DNA of 5,887 nucleotides from Methyloglobulus sp. (GCA_013140405.1 JABFSV010000417.1:1-5887); one strand, 5' to 3'. Shown: positions 1-5,745, numbered from the stretch's first letter. Made by a program: numbers and translations. Notes: generated from the sequence alone by a model not told the origin.

Positions 1-1
1 G

Positions 2-1228
2 TCTTACGGAATATTGCTTGGTGCGCTCGTTATCGGCGGTTCCATCGGTTTGTTTGCAGCAAAAAAAGTAGCGATGACGCAAATGCCTGAACTCGTCGCC
101 ATCATGCACAGCTTGGTGGGTATGGCAGCGGTATTGGTTGGTTACGCCAACTTTATGGATACTTCACTAACATTGACTGGGGTAGAAAAAACCATCCATG
201 AAGTTGAAATTTACTTAGGCATCCTGATCGGTGCGGTTACATTTTCCGGCTCGGTCATTGCTTTTTGTAAGCTCAGCGAAAAAATCAGCGGCAAACCCAT
301 GTTATTGCCTGCCCGTCACTGGCTTAATCTTGGCTTATTGATCGGCGCCATCGTTCTATGCGGGATGTTCTTGCACCAAACTGAAAGTGGTGGTGGACTT
401 TATCCTTTAGGGATCATGACAGTAATAGCCCTGCTATTTGGTATACACATGGTTATGGCCATCGGCGGTGCTGATATGCCGGTGGTGGTTTCGATGCTCA
501 ACAGTTATTCTGGTTGGGCAGCAGCGGCAACGGGCTTCATGTTGAACAACGATTTGTTGATTGTGACGGGCGCACTCGTCGGTAGCAGCGGTGCGATCTT
601 GAGTTACATCATGTGCCGCGCCATGAACCGCCATTTCCTTAGCGTTATCGCTGGTGGTTTCGGTACAGCATCCGGCGGTGAAGCCGCTGTAATTGAGGGC
701 GAAGTCCATCCAATAGATGCCGAAGAAACAGCCCGGCTCCTTATGGACTCCAAAAACATCATGATTATCCCTGGCTATGGGATGGCGGTCGCGCAAGCAC
801 AACACACCGTCAACGAAATCACCAAATTCCTGCGGGACAAAGGCAAAAAAGTCGGTTTTGGCATCCATCCGGTCGCGGGACGTATGCCAGGACACATGAA
901 CGTGTTACTGGCAGAAGCTAAAGTACCTTACGATATCGTCTACGAAATGGATGAAATCAATGAAGACTGGGATAAAGTGGATGTCTCCATCGTGATTGGT
1001 GCTAACGACATCGTTAATCCATCTGCTTTAGATGACCCTAACAGTCCGATAGCTGGAATGCCGGTATTGGAATGCTGGAAAGGCGACACCACTATCGTCA
1101 TGAAACGCAGTATGGCATCCGGTTATGCTGGCGTTGGCAATCCGTTGTTTGTGAAGGACAATACCCGAATGTTATTCGGTGATGCCAATAAGATGTTGCA
1201 GGAGGTGTTGAAGGCGTTGAAGGGTTAG
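2..1228 (+). CDS. pntB: NAD(P) transhydrogenase subunit beta, 5'-truncated by window edge
   Basis: This is the beta subunit of the inner-membrane transhydrogenase, which uses the proton gradient to pass hydride from NADH to NADP+. The frame is open from base 2 (Ser-Tyr-Gly-Ile...) and the first 55 or so residues lie outside the window. No start codon is therefore assigned; the TTG at 14 is internal. Recalled E. coli PntB aligns with a constant offset. The proton-channel histidine (E. coli His91) is at 107-109, and the conserved [18 protein letters not shown] segment, with the equivalents of Asp213 and Asn222, is at 461-514. Membrane helices fill roughly the first 215 residues. The NADP(H)-binding domain III follows, with its Rossmann motif [10 protein letters not shown] at 773-802 and [20 protein letters not shown] downstream. 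The C-terminus is complete. pntA normally lies directly upstream and is presumably just outside. The identification is secure. Confidence 0.97.
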   Translation, partial: SYGILLGALVIGGSIGLFAAKKVAMTQMPELVAIMHSLVGMAAVLVGYANFMDTSLTLTGVEKTIHEVEIYLGILIGAVTFSGSVIAFCKLSEKISGKPMLLPARHWLNLGLLIGAIVLCGMFLHQTESGGGLYPLGIMTVIALLFGIHMVMAIGGADMPVVVSMLNSYSGWAAAATGFMLNNDLLIVTGALVGSSGAILSYIMCRAMNRHFLSVIAGGFGTASGGEAAVIEGEVHPIDAEETARLLMDSKNIMIIPGYGMAVAQAQHTVNEITKFLRDKGKKVGFGIHPVAGRMPGHMNVLLAEAKVPYDIVYEMDEINEDWDKVDVSIVIGANDIVNPSALDDPNSPIAGMPVLECWKGDTTIVMKRSMASGYAGVGNPLFVKDNTRMLFGDANKMLQEVLKALKG

Positions 1229-1244
1229 TTTTTAGAATCAAGCT

Positions 1245-1267
1245 GTAAGACGGGTAAACCGTCTTAC
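1245..1267 (+). terminator. Hairpin terminator after pntB
   Basis: GTAAGACGG (1245-1253) and CCGTCTTAC (1259-1267) are perfect reverse complements around the 5-base loop GTAAA, 16 bases after the pntB stop. The following TTGGTTTTG is only moderately T-rich, so this is a plausible intrinsic terminator but not a textbook one. It separates pntB from the cassette that starts at 1300. Confidence 0.7.
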
Positions 1268-1299
1268 TTGGTTTTGTCCAATCTTTCCTTACAAAAAAT

Positions 1300-1677
1300 A
1301 TGTGGCCTGAATACTTTCCAGAACAATGTCCGCCAGTTGATGCGCGGAAGGATAAGCTTACAGTGTTTAGGCTCGTATCAAACATTCCACCAACTCAGTT
1401 AGATTTTCTCCCAACAATCAAGGAATCACCACACCGCAAATTTTCGGCTGAAGTCTTGTGTAATGCATGTGGCGTTTCAGTATTTAAAAATATCGATGAC
1501 ATACTAATAAAACGTGAGAGCTTTAAACCTTTGAGGCATAAGAAAGTGGCGTATGGTACTATCACGCCAGATGATGGCTTAGTGAAAGAAACTGGCAAAC
1601 CATCGCACGTAACCTGGTGGCTTCAAACGGAAGAGCCGCACGCAACATTCTGTGAGGTAGTAAATGTCACGAAGTGA
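1300..1677 (+). CDS. Small CxxC protein of unknown function, first gene of a two-gene cassette
   Basis: This is a 125-residue soluble protein with no signal peptide or membrane helix. Visible features are an N-terminal YFPEQCPP motif (residues 5-12), a CxxC pair (Cys54 and Cys57 in LCNACGVSVF) that could bind metal or act in redox, and a C-terminal PSHVTWW motif (101-107). I have a vague memory of similar short proteins annotated only as hypothetical, with the same order of motifs. The ATG at 1300 is the only usable start: the frame is open back to a TAA at 1255 but has no ATG, GTG or TTG there. No Shine-Dalgarno precedes it, only an A-rich run. Its last 14 bases overlap the next gene, which points to translational coupling and a shared job. 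A spurious frame is unlikely given the length, the overlap and the motif-like composition. Confidence 0.75.
   Translation: MWPEYFPEQCPPVDARKDKLTVFRLVSNIPPTQLDFLPTIKESPHRKFSAEVLCNACGVSVFKNIDDILIKRESFKPLRHKKVAYGTITPDDGLVKETGKPSHVTWWLQTEEPHATFCEVVNVTK
1654..1657 (+). promoter_or_regulatory. Ribosome binding site for the second cassette gene
   Basis: GAGG lies 6 bases before the ATG at 1664, inside the coding sequence of the upstream gene. It supports the 1664 start and a coupled start within the overlap. Confidence 0.55.
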
Positions 1678-2827
1678 TTACCTCGATAGCCTCATAAAAG
1701 ACTTAAACCCCATAGAAGTTTTTGATTATTACGACGGCCCTAGGTTCTATAGTTGCCGTGACAAAGTTGGTCAAGTATTTTTAGTGTATTGGATCGATGA
1801 AACAGATGAATATAACGCATGGTTATATCTGCGTGTTAGCCCAGAGCGCTATTTATCTTTAAAATGCGGCAATATATCAATAGCTAAAGCTCTCGCTAAT
1901 CCAGAAGAAGAATCTGCATTCGTCGTAAAAAATTATGGAACTGATTTTTCCGTAGAAGAAATATCAACTGCTCAGATTGAAGCTGACTGGCTGCCTCCAG
2001 TCAGCAGTTTTTTACATTTGAATGAATCCGCCTTGCCAGAAAAGACATTATCCGCCGTAGAGGTTGCTATGCGTTCTGATAGACAAGTCATTGACCTAGC
2101 TTTTGATAAATTGAGCAATGCACACGAAATGGGTTGCGGCAGGCTGGGCAAATTATTAGATTCATTTCAAGATTTTATCTATGCCTTAGCTTGTGGTTCA
2201 CAGCTTGATGTTCGTCGAATCCCAGAAGTCATAAAATTTAAGAGTGAAGTTCTAGTTACGGGCTTGTACGCAAGTTCATTTGGTATTCGCCTACAATCAA
2301 AAGGTGGTGAGTTATTTCCTGGCGACGAAACAGAAAAGGCAATAGAAATTTTCGCCAATTTAATTTCCACTTTGGAAACGCCAGAGAAAATATCAGAAGA
2401 GCTTCACCACTACAATATTCTTGCGAGAAGTAGATTTAAGTATCTTTTACACTTACTGGTCGATTCAGAGGTATCGTTAGAAACAGATTGGGGGGCTCCT
2501 TCTGGGAGTACTTTGAAGTCCCGAGCATCGTTTAACGAAATTAAGCGTGCACTTATAAAACTAAAAGAAACGGATGATGCTACCAAAAATATTGTGGAAC
2601 GACCTGCAAACTTGGTGGGAGTTGATGTTGAAAGCGCCTTCTTTGCATTGAAAATCGAAGGAAACGAAATAATAAAGGGCAAGCTATCCGACTTAGTTTC
2701 ATCCCGACAATTTGATATCCCAAGTCGAATTATTGCCAAGCTTGAAGAGTCGTGCGTAATTGACCCCCTCACTGATCAGGAAAAATGGTCTTATATCCTC
2801 GTTGATTTTGAAAAACAATCGTCGTAA
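1664..2827 (+). CDS. DUF6575-like protein, second gene of the cassette
   Basis: This is a 387-residue soluble protein with no predicted membrane segment. The N-terminal ~115 residues carry aromatic and acidic motifs, FDYYDGPRFYSC (20-31), YWIDE (42-46) and WLYLRVS (53-59), then an SLKCGNISIAKAL segment. From memory this resembles the N-terminal domain of proteins called DUF6575, but I could not check it. The remaining ~270 residues are mostly helical in character, Leu/Glu/Lys-rich, and show no catalytic motif that I recognise. The start is supported by GAGG 6 bases upstream and by the 14-base overlap with the preceding gene. GC is visibly lower than in pntB (about 37% against 52% in sampled lines), which is compatible with lateral acquisition. 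The gene converges with the J-like gene. Function is unknown; a defence or toxin-antitoxin-like module is possible, but nothing in the sequence proves it. Confidence 0.85.
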   Translation: MSRSDYLDSLIKDLNPIEVFDYYDGPRFYSCRDKVGQVFLVYWIDETDEYNAWLYLRVSPERYLSLKCGNISIAKALANPEEESAFVVKNYGTDFSVEEISTAQIEADWLPPVSSFLHLNESALPEKTLSAVEVAMRSDRQVIDLAFDKLSNAHEMGCGRLGKLLDSFQDFIYALACGSQLDVRRIPEVIKFKSEVLVTGLYASSFGIRLQSKGGELFPGDETEKAIEIFANLISTLETPEKISEELHHYNILARSRFKYLLHLLVDSEVSLETDWGAPSGSTLKSRASFNEIKRALIKLKETDDATKNIVERPANLVGVDVESAFFALKIEGNEIIKGKLSDLVSSRQFDIPSRIIAKLEESCVIDPLTDQEKWSYILVDFEKQSS

Positions 2828-2832
2828 TCCTG

Positions 2833-2850
2833 TACGTTAGAACTGACGTA
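2833..2850. repeat. Imperfect palindrome between convergent genes
   Basis: TACGTTAG (2833-2840) and CTGACGTA (2843-2850) pair with a single G-U wobble around a 2-base centre. It begins 5 bases after the cassette stop. It could fold as a short hairpin ending transcription in either direction, but it has no T-run. The rest of 2828-2981 is AT-rich with no gene on the + strand. Confidence 0.3.
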
Positions 2851-2948
2851 AGGAAGCCCAACAATTCGACTAAAATTTCCGCCCACAAAGCCCAATATAA
2901 ATTCGACGGAATATGAAATGATAAATCAAATTTTATTAAGTTAAGCGG

Positions 2949-2981
2949 CTACTGAGCTAATTCTGCTTTGGCGGCTTTCTC
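2949..2981 (-). pseudogene. In-frame coding-like extension after the J-like gene stop
   Basis: Directly after the TAG at 2984-2982 the same frame reads EKAAKAELAQ and then a second TAG at 2951-2949. The composition (Glu, Lys, Ala, Leu) matches the coiled-coil tail that precedes the first stop. The likely reading is that the ancestral protein was ten or eleven residues longer and a sense codon (CAG, AAG or GAG) became TAG. Stop readthrough or a sequencing error are alternatives. Confidence 0.4.
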
Positions 2982-3530
2982 CTACTTTGTTTTATTTTCA
3001 GCAGGATCGGTTTTCTGTTTATCTGCTTCGGTCTTTTTCAATTCAGCCTCAAGTTCTATTTTTTCCCGTTCAGCTTGTGATTTGACCGCTAACTGTCCTC
3101 GCAATGCTTGCTCAGGATTTGGTTGAACCATTGATATTAGGACAATGACCACTACCAAAATCGATGTAATCCATCCCCACTTGTTCCACTTTAACCGGGA
3201 CAAAATTGAAGAGCTATTAGAAACCTGATTTGAATTGGCCTTACTTAATTTAGTTACAGTTCCCGTTTCCAATTCATCAGAGTTATGCGTCCGTGCAATC
3301 TCATTCAGGGCGCTTTTTGCTTCGTTTAGTTCATGATCGTACACCTCGCGTCTATCAGGATCAGATAAAACATCATAGGCAAGGTTCAGGTTGTGTAATT
3401 TCTGAATTTCACCCTGATCTTCGGAATCGTGTTCCACATTATAACGGTGTAACAATACCTTATAGACTGCCCTGATTACTTCTTGACTCGCTTTCTGGCT
3501 AACCTCAAGTATCTCGTAATAATTAGTCAT
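2982..3530 (-). CDS. Membrane-anchored J-domain-like protein lacking the HPD motif
   Basis: This is a 182-residue protein. Residues 3-65 form a DnaJ-type J domain: NYYEILEVSQKASQEVIRAVYK is helix I and the start of helix II, and LNLAYDVLSDPDRREVYDHEL is helices III-IV. The invariant HPD that stimulates DnaK ATPase is replaced by NVE (residues 31-33, in HRYNVEHD), so normal Hsp70 activation is unlikely. A linker rich in Ser and Asn follows, then one membrane helix at about 118-135, preceded by Arg and Lys. This suggests a cytoplasmic J domain and a periplasmic tail. The tail (139-182) is a charged, coiled-coil-like Glu/Lys/Ala segment. I chose the ATG at 3530; an in-frame TTG at 3539 would add three residues. 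Neither has a good Shine-Dalgarno. After the TAG stop the frame runs ten more codons. Expression probably comes from the FNR-type promoter upstream. Confidence 0.85.
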   Translation of the reverse strand: MTNYYEILEVSQKASQEVIRAVYKVLLHRYNVEHDSEDQGEIQKLHNLNLAYDVLSDPDRREVYDHELNEAKSALNEIARTHNSDELETGTVTKLSKANSNQVSNSSSILSRLKWNKWGWITSILVVVIVLISMVQPNPEQALRGQLAVKSQAEREKIELEAELKKTEADKQKTDPAENKTK

Positions 3531-3594
3531 ATTTTTCAATTTCAGCTATTGTTTCCATCCTATTGCTTTTTCTTGTACAAAAGAAAAGCAACAT
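3523..3594 (-). CDS. Possible leader ORF overlapping the J-like start
   Basis: A 23-codon frame (MLLFFCTRKSNRMETIAEIEKYD) starts at the ATG at 3594 and ends at a TAA inside the J-like gene, so it covers the start codon at 3530 and overlaps the gene by 8 bases in another frame. The J-like start lacks its own Shine-Dalgarno, so coupling to this leader is conceivable. A second ATG at 3607 opens a 15-codon frame in the same leader. Both have weak ribosome sites (AAG/AAAG) and could be chance. Confidence 0.2.
   Translation of the reverse strand: MLLFFCTRKSNRMETIAEIEKYD
3563..3591 (-). other. Hairpin in the J-like gene 5' leader
   Basis: On the + strand the outer arms TTGCTTTT and AAAAGCAA are perfect reverse complements. 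Inner CTT/AAG pairing extends this to 11 base pairs with one bulged T and a 6-base loop (GTACAA). It lies about 33 bases before the J-like ATG and downstream of the predicted transcription start, so it should be part of the mRNA leader. It might block ribosomes, stabilise the message or act as a site in DNA. It has no run of T, so it is not a typical terminator. Confidence 0.5.
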
Positions 3595-3622
3595 CTTTAT
3601 CTTGCATTTGGCTCTATTGTTT

Positions 3623-3628
3623 ATTTTA
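3623..3628 (-). promoter_or_regulatory. -10 element for the J-like gene
   Basis: On the minus strand the hexamer TAAAAT matches TATAAT at five of six positions. It begins 21 bases after the end of the FNR-type box, against 22 in an ideal class II site centred at -41.5. The start of transcription would be near 3616, giving a leader of about 86 bases. Confidence 0.5.
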
Positions 3629-3649
3629 ACGAGACAAATTGCTCAAGGC

Positions 3650-3663
3650 TTGATTTGGATCAA
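3650..3663. promoter_or_regulatory. FNR/Anr-type binding box
   Basis: TTGATTTGGATCAA is a perfect match to the FNR consensus TTGAT-N4-ATCAA. FNR-family proteins with an oxygen-sensing [4Fe-4S] cluster bind this site and switch genes when oxygen falls. The box lies about 40.5 bases upstream of the predicted start of the J-like transcript, which is the geometry of an activated (class II) promoter. It is 205 bases from the rhodanese ATG, so control of that gene is less likely. It sits in a larger dyad, AATTG (3638-3642) with CAATT (3665-3669). Confidence 0.65.
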
Positions 3664-3867
3664 ACAATTAGGTTTCCGTAACTCGTAACTGCTTACGGGT
3701 TTCGGCTAATGAAATATTAGCAAATTGTCGCTGTAGATTGTTTTGTTTTTTGACGACAAGATATAAGCAACATTACACCAGTGGAATCGAGGATAAACAC
3801 GGCCTAATACCTAGATTCCGTTATAATTTATCAGACACTTCTTTTTAAGAAAATCCAAAATATCGTA
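3664..3867. other. Remainder of the divergent intergenic region
   Basis: No gene is visible here. Small structures are a tandem 7-base repeat CGTAACT CGTAACT (3677-3690), an inverted pair CCGTAA (3676-3681) with TTACGG (3693-3698), and GCTAAT (3705-3710) with ATTAGC (3716-3721). They may be operators or chance, given the AT-rich background. Confidence 0.3.
3822..3827 (+). promoter_or_regulatory. Candidate -10 for the rhodanese gene
   Basis: A perfect TATAAT lies 40 bases before the ATG at 3868. No convincing -35 hexamer is found at 16-18 bases upstream and there is no TGn extension, so the call rests on the hexamer alone. Confidence 0.3.
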
Positions 3868-4245
3868 ATGAAAATAACTTTTTCTATCATCACTATCATT
3901 TTCCTGATTACTGGCTGCCAGTTCCAAAAGCCAGATTATTTGAAAATGCTAAGCCCGACTGAATTACATCAAACCATGCAAAATGGTGATATATTGCTGG
4001 TTGACGTACATACGCCACAACAACGGCATATTAAAGGCACTGACCTGTTTATCCCTTTTAATGAAGTCGAGAAATACCTGGATAAGCTGCCCCAAGATAA
4101 AAATACAGCAATTTATCTATATTGCGAAGGCGGCCCGATGGGTAATGCTGCCGCAAAATCACTGCATGAATTAGGTTACCAAAACTTATTTAATCTTGAT
4201 GGCGGCACAAACGCTTGGAAAAAAGCAGGGTTTGAATTTGAATAA
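3868..4245 (+). CDS. Rhodanese-domain lipoprotein
   Basis: This is a 125-residue single-domain rhodanese (sulfurtransferase fold) exported to the envelope. Residues 1-16 are a signal peptide (Lys2 then a run of Ile, Phe and Thr) ending in the lipobox ITGC, with Cys17 as the lipidated residue. Gln at +2 favours the outer membrane. The rhodanese domain spans about 28-123: LSPTEL, ILLVDVHTP with Asp46, HIKGT, the active-site loop YCEGGPMGNAAAKSL with Cys86, then LGYQNLFNLDGGTNAWKKAGF. The loop follows CxxGx, but Met91 takes the place of the common Arg. Such proteins carry persulfide sulfur, but the substrate cannot be read from sequence. The Shine-Dalgarno is poor, but the start is fixed by the signal peptide. 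The gene stands alone between the divergent J-like gene and the Ala-rich gene. Confidence 0.9.
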   Translation: MKITFSIITIIFLITGCQFQKPDYLKMLSPTELHQTMQNGDILLVDVHTPQQRHIKGTDLFIPFNEVEKYLDKLPQDKNTAIYLYCEGGPMGNAAAKSLHELGYQNLFNLDGGTNAWKKAGFEFE

Positions 4246-4262
4246 CCTTGTTTGGATAGGTG

Positions 4263-4332
4263 CGCGTAATTCGCCAACTGTTCTTCGCATTGTTCTACCT
4301 CCTACCCATGCAGTTGTAATCCGCTTTACGCC
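4263..4332 (+). repeat. Nested inverted repeats in the leader region
   Basis: GCGTAA near 4264 pairs with TTACGC near 4326. Inside this, CAACTG near 4275 pairs with CAGTTG near 4312. The order is that of a two-stem folded RNA, but the stems are only 6 base pairs and the loop is long. The stretch lies between the rhodanese stop and the candidate promoter of the Ala-rich gene. Exact ends are approximate. Confidence 0.25.
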
Positions 4333-4352
4333 TGTACTGGCATCATTTTTAC

Positions 4353-4361
4353 TGATAGAAT
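4353..4361 (+). promoter_or_regulatory. Extended -10 promoter for the Ala-rich gene
   Basis: TGATAGAAT is an extended -10 (TGn plus TAGAAT, five of six to TATAAT). The -35 region is weak, as is common for extended -10 promoters. The start would be near 4368, giving a leader of about 63 bases that is rich in CAAAA runs (4380-4396). Confidence 0.4.
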
Positions 4362-4416
4362 CCAAACCAACAATAGGTCAAAACAAAAACAAAAACTCAT
4401 AAAAATAAGCCTGATT

Positions 4417-4422
4417 AGGAGG
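4417..4422 (+). promoter_or_regulatory. Near-perfect Shine-Dalgarno of the Ala-rich gene
   Basis: AGGAGG sits 8 bases before the ATG at 4431. It is the best ribosome site in the window and contrasts with the poor sites of the other genes. It settles the start and suggests abundant protein. Confidence 0.85.
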
Positions 4423-4430
4423 AGAAACCC

Positions 4431-5663
4431 ATGCTAGAAGATATTTCCGAAGCACTCGATATTGCCAACCAACAAGCTGAACGCGCTAAAGAAGCGGCAA
4501 GCCGTTGTGACGATTTTTCCCAATATGCGGAACGCTCTCAGCGAACAGCCGAAGAATACGCACAAACAGCAAGCCAATATGCTGAACAAGCAGATCGTCA
4601 GGCTCGACAAGCGGAGTCAGCTCGTGAGCAGGCCGATGTGAGTGCTGAATCGGCTAGATCTTCCGCTGGTCAAGCGCAGGAATATGCCCAGATTTCAGCC
4701 AACAATGCCGATAACGCCAATGCTTATGCCGAAAGGGCAAACAGCAGTGCACGCGAAGCCAGTTCACAGGCAGAAGCGGCTGAGCAATCTGCCAGATATG
4801 CCAGTGAATTTGCTGGCAATGCGGATCGGTCTGCTAATGATGCAGGGCAGTCAGCTAATATAGCATTGGCAAATGCTGAACAAGCCGCATCAGCACGCCA
4901 ACAGGCGGATTCGAACGCTGATTCGGCTAGATATGCCGCTGGACAATCACAAGAGTTTGCCCAAGTATCAGCCAATCATGCTGAGAATGCCAATGTTTAC
5001 GCTGAAAGGGCAAGCAACTCTGCTCAGGAAGCCATTTCCCAAGCCGAAGCGGCAGGGCAATCCGCCGCAAATGCCCGCGATTTAGCTGGCAACGCAGACC
5101 AGTCTGCTTATAGCGCCCAACAATCAGCCAGTTCGGCGCAAACTCAAGCGGGTGAGGCGGAGCGGTACGCCAACGCGACAGTGGATGTACATAATAGGGC
5201 AGTGTCAGTATTTGCTGGTATCGAGCAAACCTCAAACTTGGCGCAATCAGCCATGAATGAGGCACAAAACTTCGCCCAGCAGTCACGTGAGCATCTTGCC
5301 CAAACAGCCGATTTAAGTGTACAAGCAAACAATCGTTGTCAAGAAATTGAACAACAGCTTAACGAAGCGACTATTTCTATGGGGCAAGCGCAGGAAATTC
5401 GGCAACAAGCAGAAAACCTACTGGCGCAAGTGCAACAGGTACTTAGGGAAAGCAAGGATGCCAAGCAGTCCGCTGAACAGGCGCGTGATGACGTGCAAAG
5501 GCTACGCGACCAGGTGCAAGCAGCCTTGGAAAGTATTCAGGCGCATTCGCACAGCGCTGAAAAAGCCGTAGCAGTGGCGAGCAGTGCCTCCAAAGACACC
5601 ATAAAATTGATGTTTGATGCGAAAGATGCGGTTACGCGAGTTTTCGCTGCAACTAAATTTTAG
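4431..5663 (+). CDS. Ala-rich heptad-repeat coiled-coil protein
   Basis: This 410-residue protein has no signal peptide or membrane helix, so it is probably cytoplasmic. From about residue 16 to 247 it follows an AxxAxxx heptad: in the register 16, 23, 30 ... 240, 247 the first position is nearly always Ala (exceptions include Ser30, Gln37, Arg65 and Arg156), and the fourth is Ala or Ser in almost every heptad. Residues 63-142 repeat without gaps as 154-233. The remaining positions are mainly Gln, Ser, Asn, Glu and Arg. From about 250 the pattern changes to a more classical coiled coil with Leu, Ile and Val (ENLLAQVQQVLRE, VQRLRDQVQAALESIQ), ending in a less charged tail (TIKLMFDAKDAVTRVFAATKF). 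Tight Ala-packed coils occur in filament-like, stalk-like and phage fibre proteins. No family is recognised and no partner gene is adjacent. A strong ribosome site and own promoter suggest a structural protein made in quantity. Confidence 0.88.
   Translation: MLEDISEALDIANQQAERAKEAASRCDDFSQYAERSQRTAEEYAQTASQYAEQADRQARQAESAREQADVSAESARSSAGQAQEYAQISANNADNANAYAERANSSAREASSQAEAAEQSARYASEFAGNADRSANDAGQSANIALANAEQAASARQQADSNADSARYAAGQSQEFAQVSANHAENANVYAERASNSAQEAISQAEAAGQSAANARDLAGNADQSAYSAQQSASSAQTQAGEAERYANATVDVHNRAVSVFAGIEQTSNLAQSAMNEAQNFAQQSREHLAQTADLSVQANNRCQEIEQQLNEATISMGQAQEIRQQAENLLAQVQQVLRESKDAKQSAEQARDDVQRLRDQVQAALESIQAHSHSAEKAVAVASSASKDTIKLMFDAKDAVTRVFAATKF
4617..4856 (+). repeat. Copy 1 of a 273-bp in-frame duplication
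   Basis: Residues 63-142 of the Ala-rich protein align gap-free to residues 154-233 at an offset of 91 residues (273 bases, exactly 13 heptads). By hand count 54 of 80 positions are identical. Shared landmarks are GQxQEYAQ/GQSQEFAQ, YAERA, SQAEAA and AGNAD. Confidence 0.8.
4890..5129 (+). repeat. Copy 2 of the 273-bp in-frame duplication
   Basis: This is the second copy (residues 154-233). Codons differ at many identical residues, so the duplication is old rather than a recent slip. Because the offset is a whole number of heptads, the coil register runs through the junction unbroken. Confidence 0.8.
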
Positions 5664-5687
5664 AGATTGCGTTTGTAGTTTGGGCAG

Positions 5688-5720
5688 TAGTGCGGACACA
5701 TGCAGTTCGTGTCCGCACTA
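5688..5720. terminator. 12-bp hairpin downstream of the Ala-rich gene
   Basis: TAGTGCGGACAC (5688-5699) and GTGTCCGCACTA (5709-5720) are perfect reverse complements with a 9-base loop. GCAG (5684-5687) and CTGC (5729-5732) can add an outer stem. It begins 25 bases after the Ala-rich stop. It is very stable but is not followed by a T-run, so it may end transcription with other factors or protect the 3' end of the message. Confidence 0.6.
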
Positions 5721-5745
5721 AGTAAATACTGCAATCATCCGAAAT

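Noticed and set aside
434..895. 153-codon minus-strand frame inside pntB
   Set aside because: It lies opposite a clear, conserved pntB frame. Its residues (many His, Cys and Arg) look like antisense of coding sequence, and it has no ribosome site.
1098..1385. Minus-strand frame across the pntB end and the cassette start
   Set aside because: It overlaps two coding frames and the terminator, and has no motif or plausible start signal.
2410..2772. 120-codon minus-strand frame inside the DUF6575-like gene
   Set aside because: It is a shadow of the longer forward frame, with Ser-rich antisense composition and no start signal.
3750..3778. TTGACG considered as a -35 box for the rhodanese gene
   Set aside because: At 17 bases downstream the sequence is TTACAC, a poor -10, and the good TATAAT at 3822 is too far away to pair with it.
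4196..4402. 68-codon frame overlapping the rhodanese end and the leader
   Set aside because: It begins inside the rhodanese gene in another frame with no ribosome site. The open stretch is short and has no protein-like pattern.
4724..5328. Several frames on both strands inside the Ala-rich gene
   Set aside because: Repeated GCN codons keep other frames free of stops. The forward 410-residue frame has the strong ribosome site and heptad pattern.
4431..5663. Repeats in the Ala-rich gene considered as a CRISPR-like or tandem DNA array
   Set aside because: The periodicity is at protein level with divergent codons. There are no identical DNA repeats with regular spacers.
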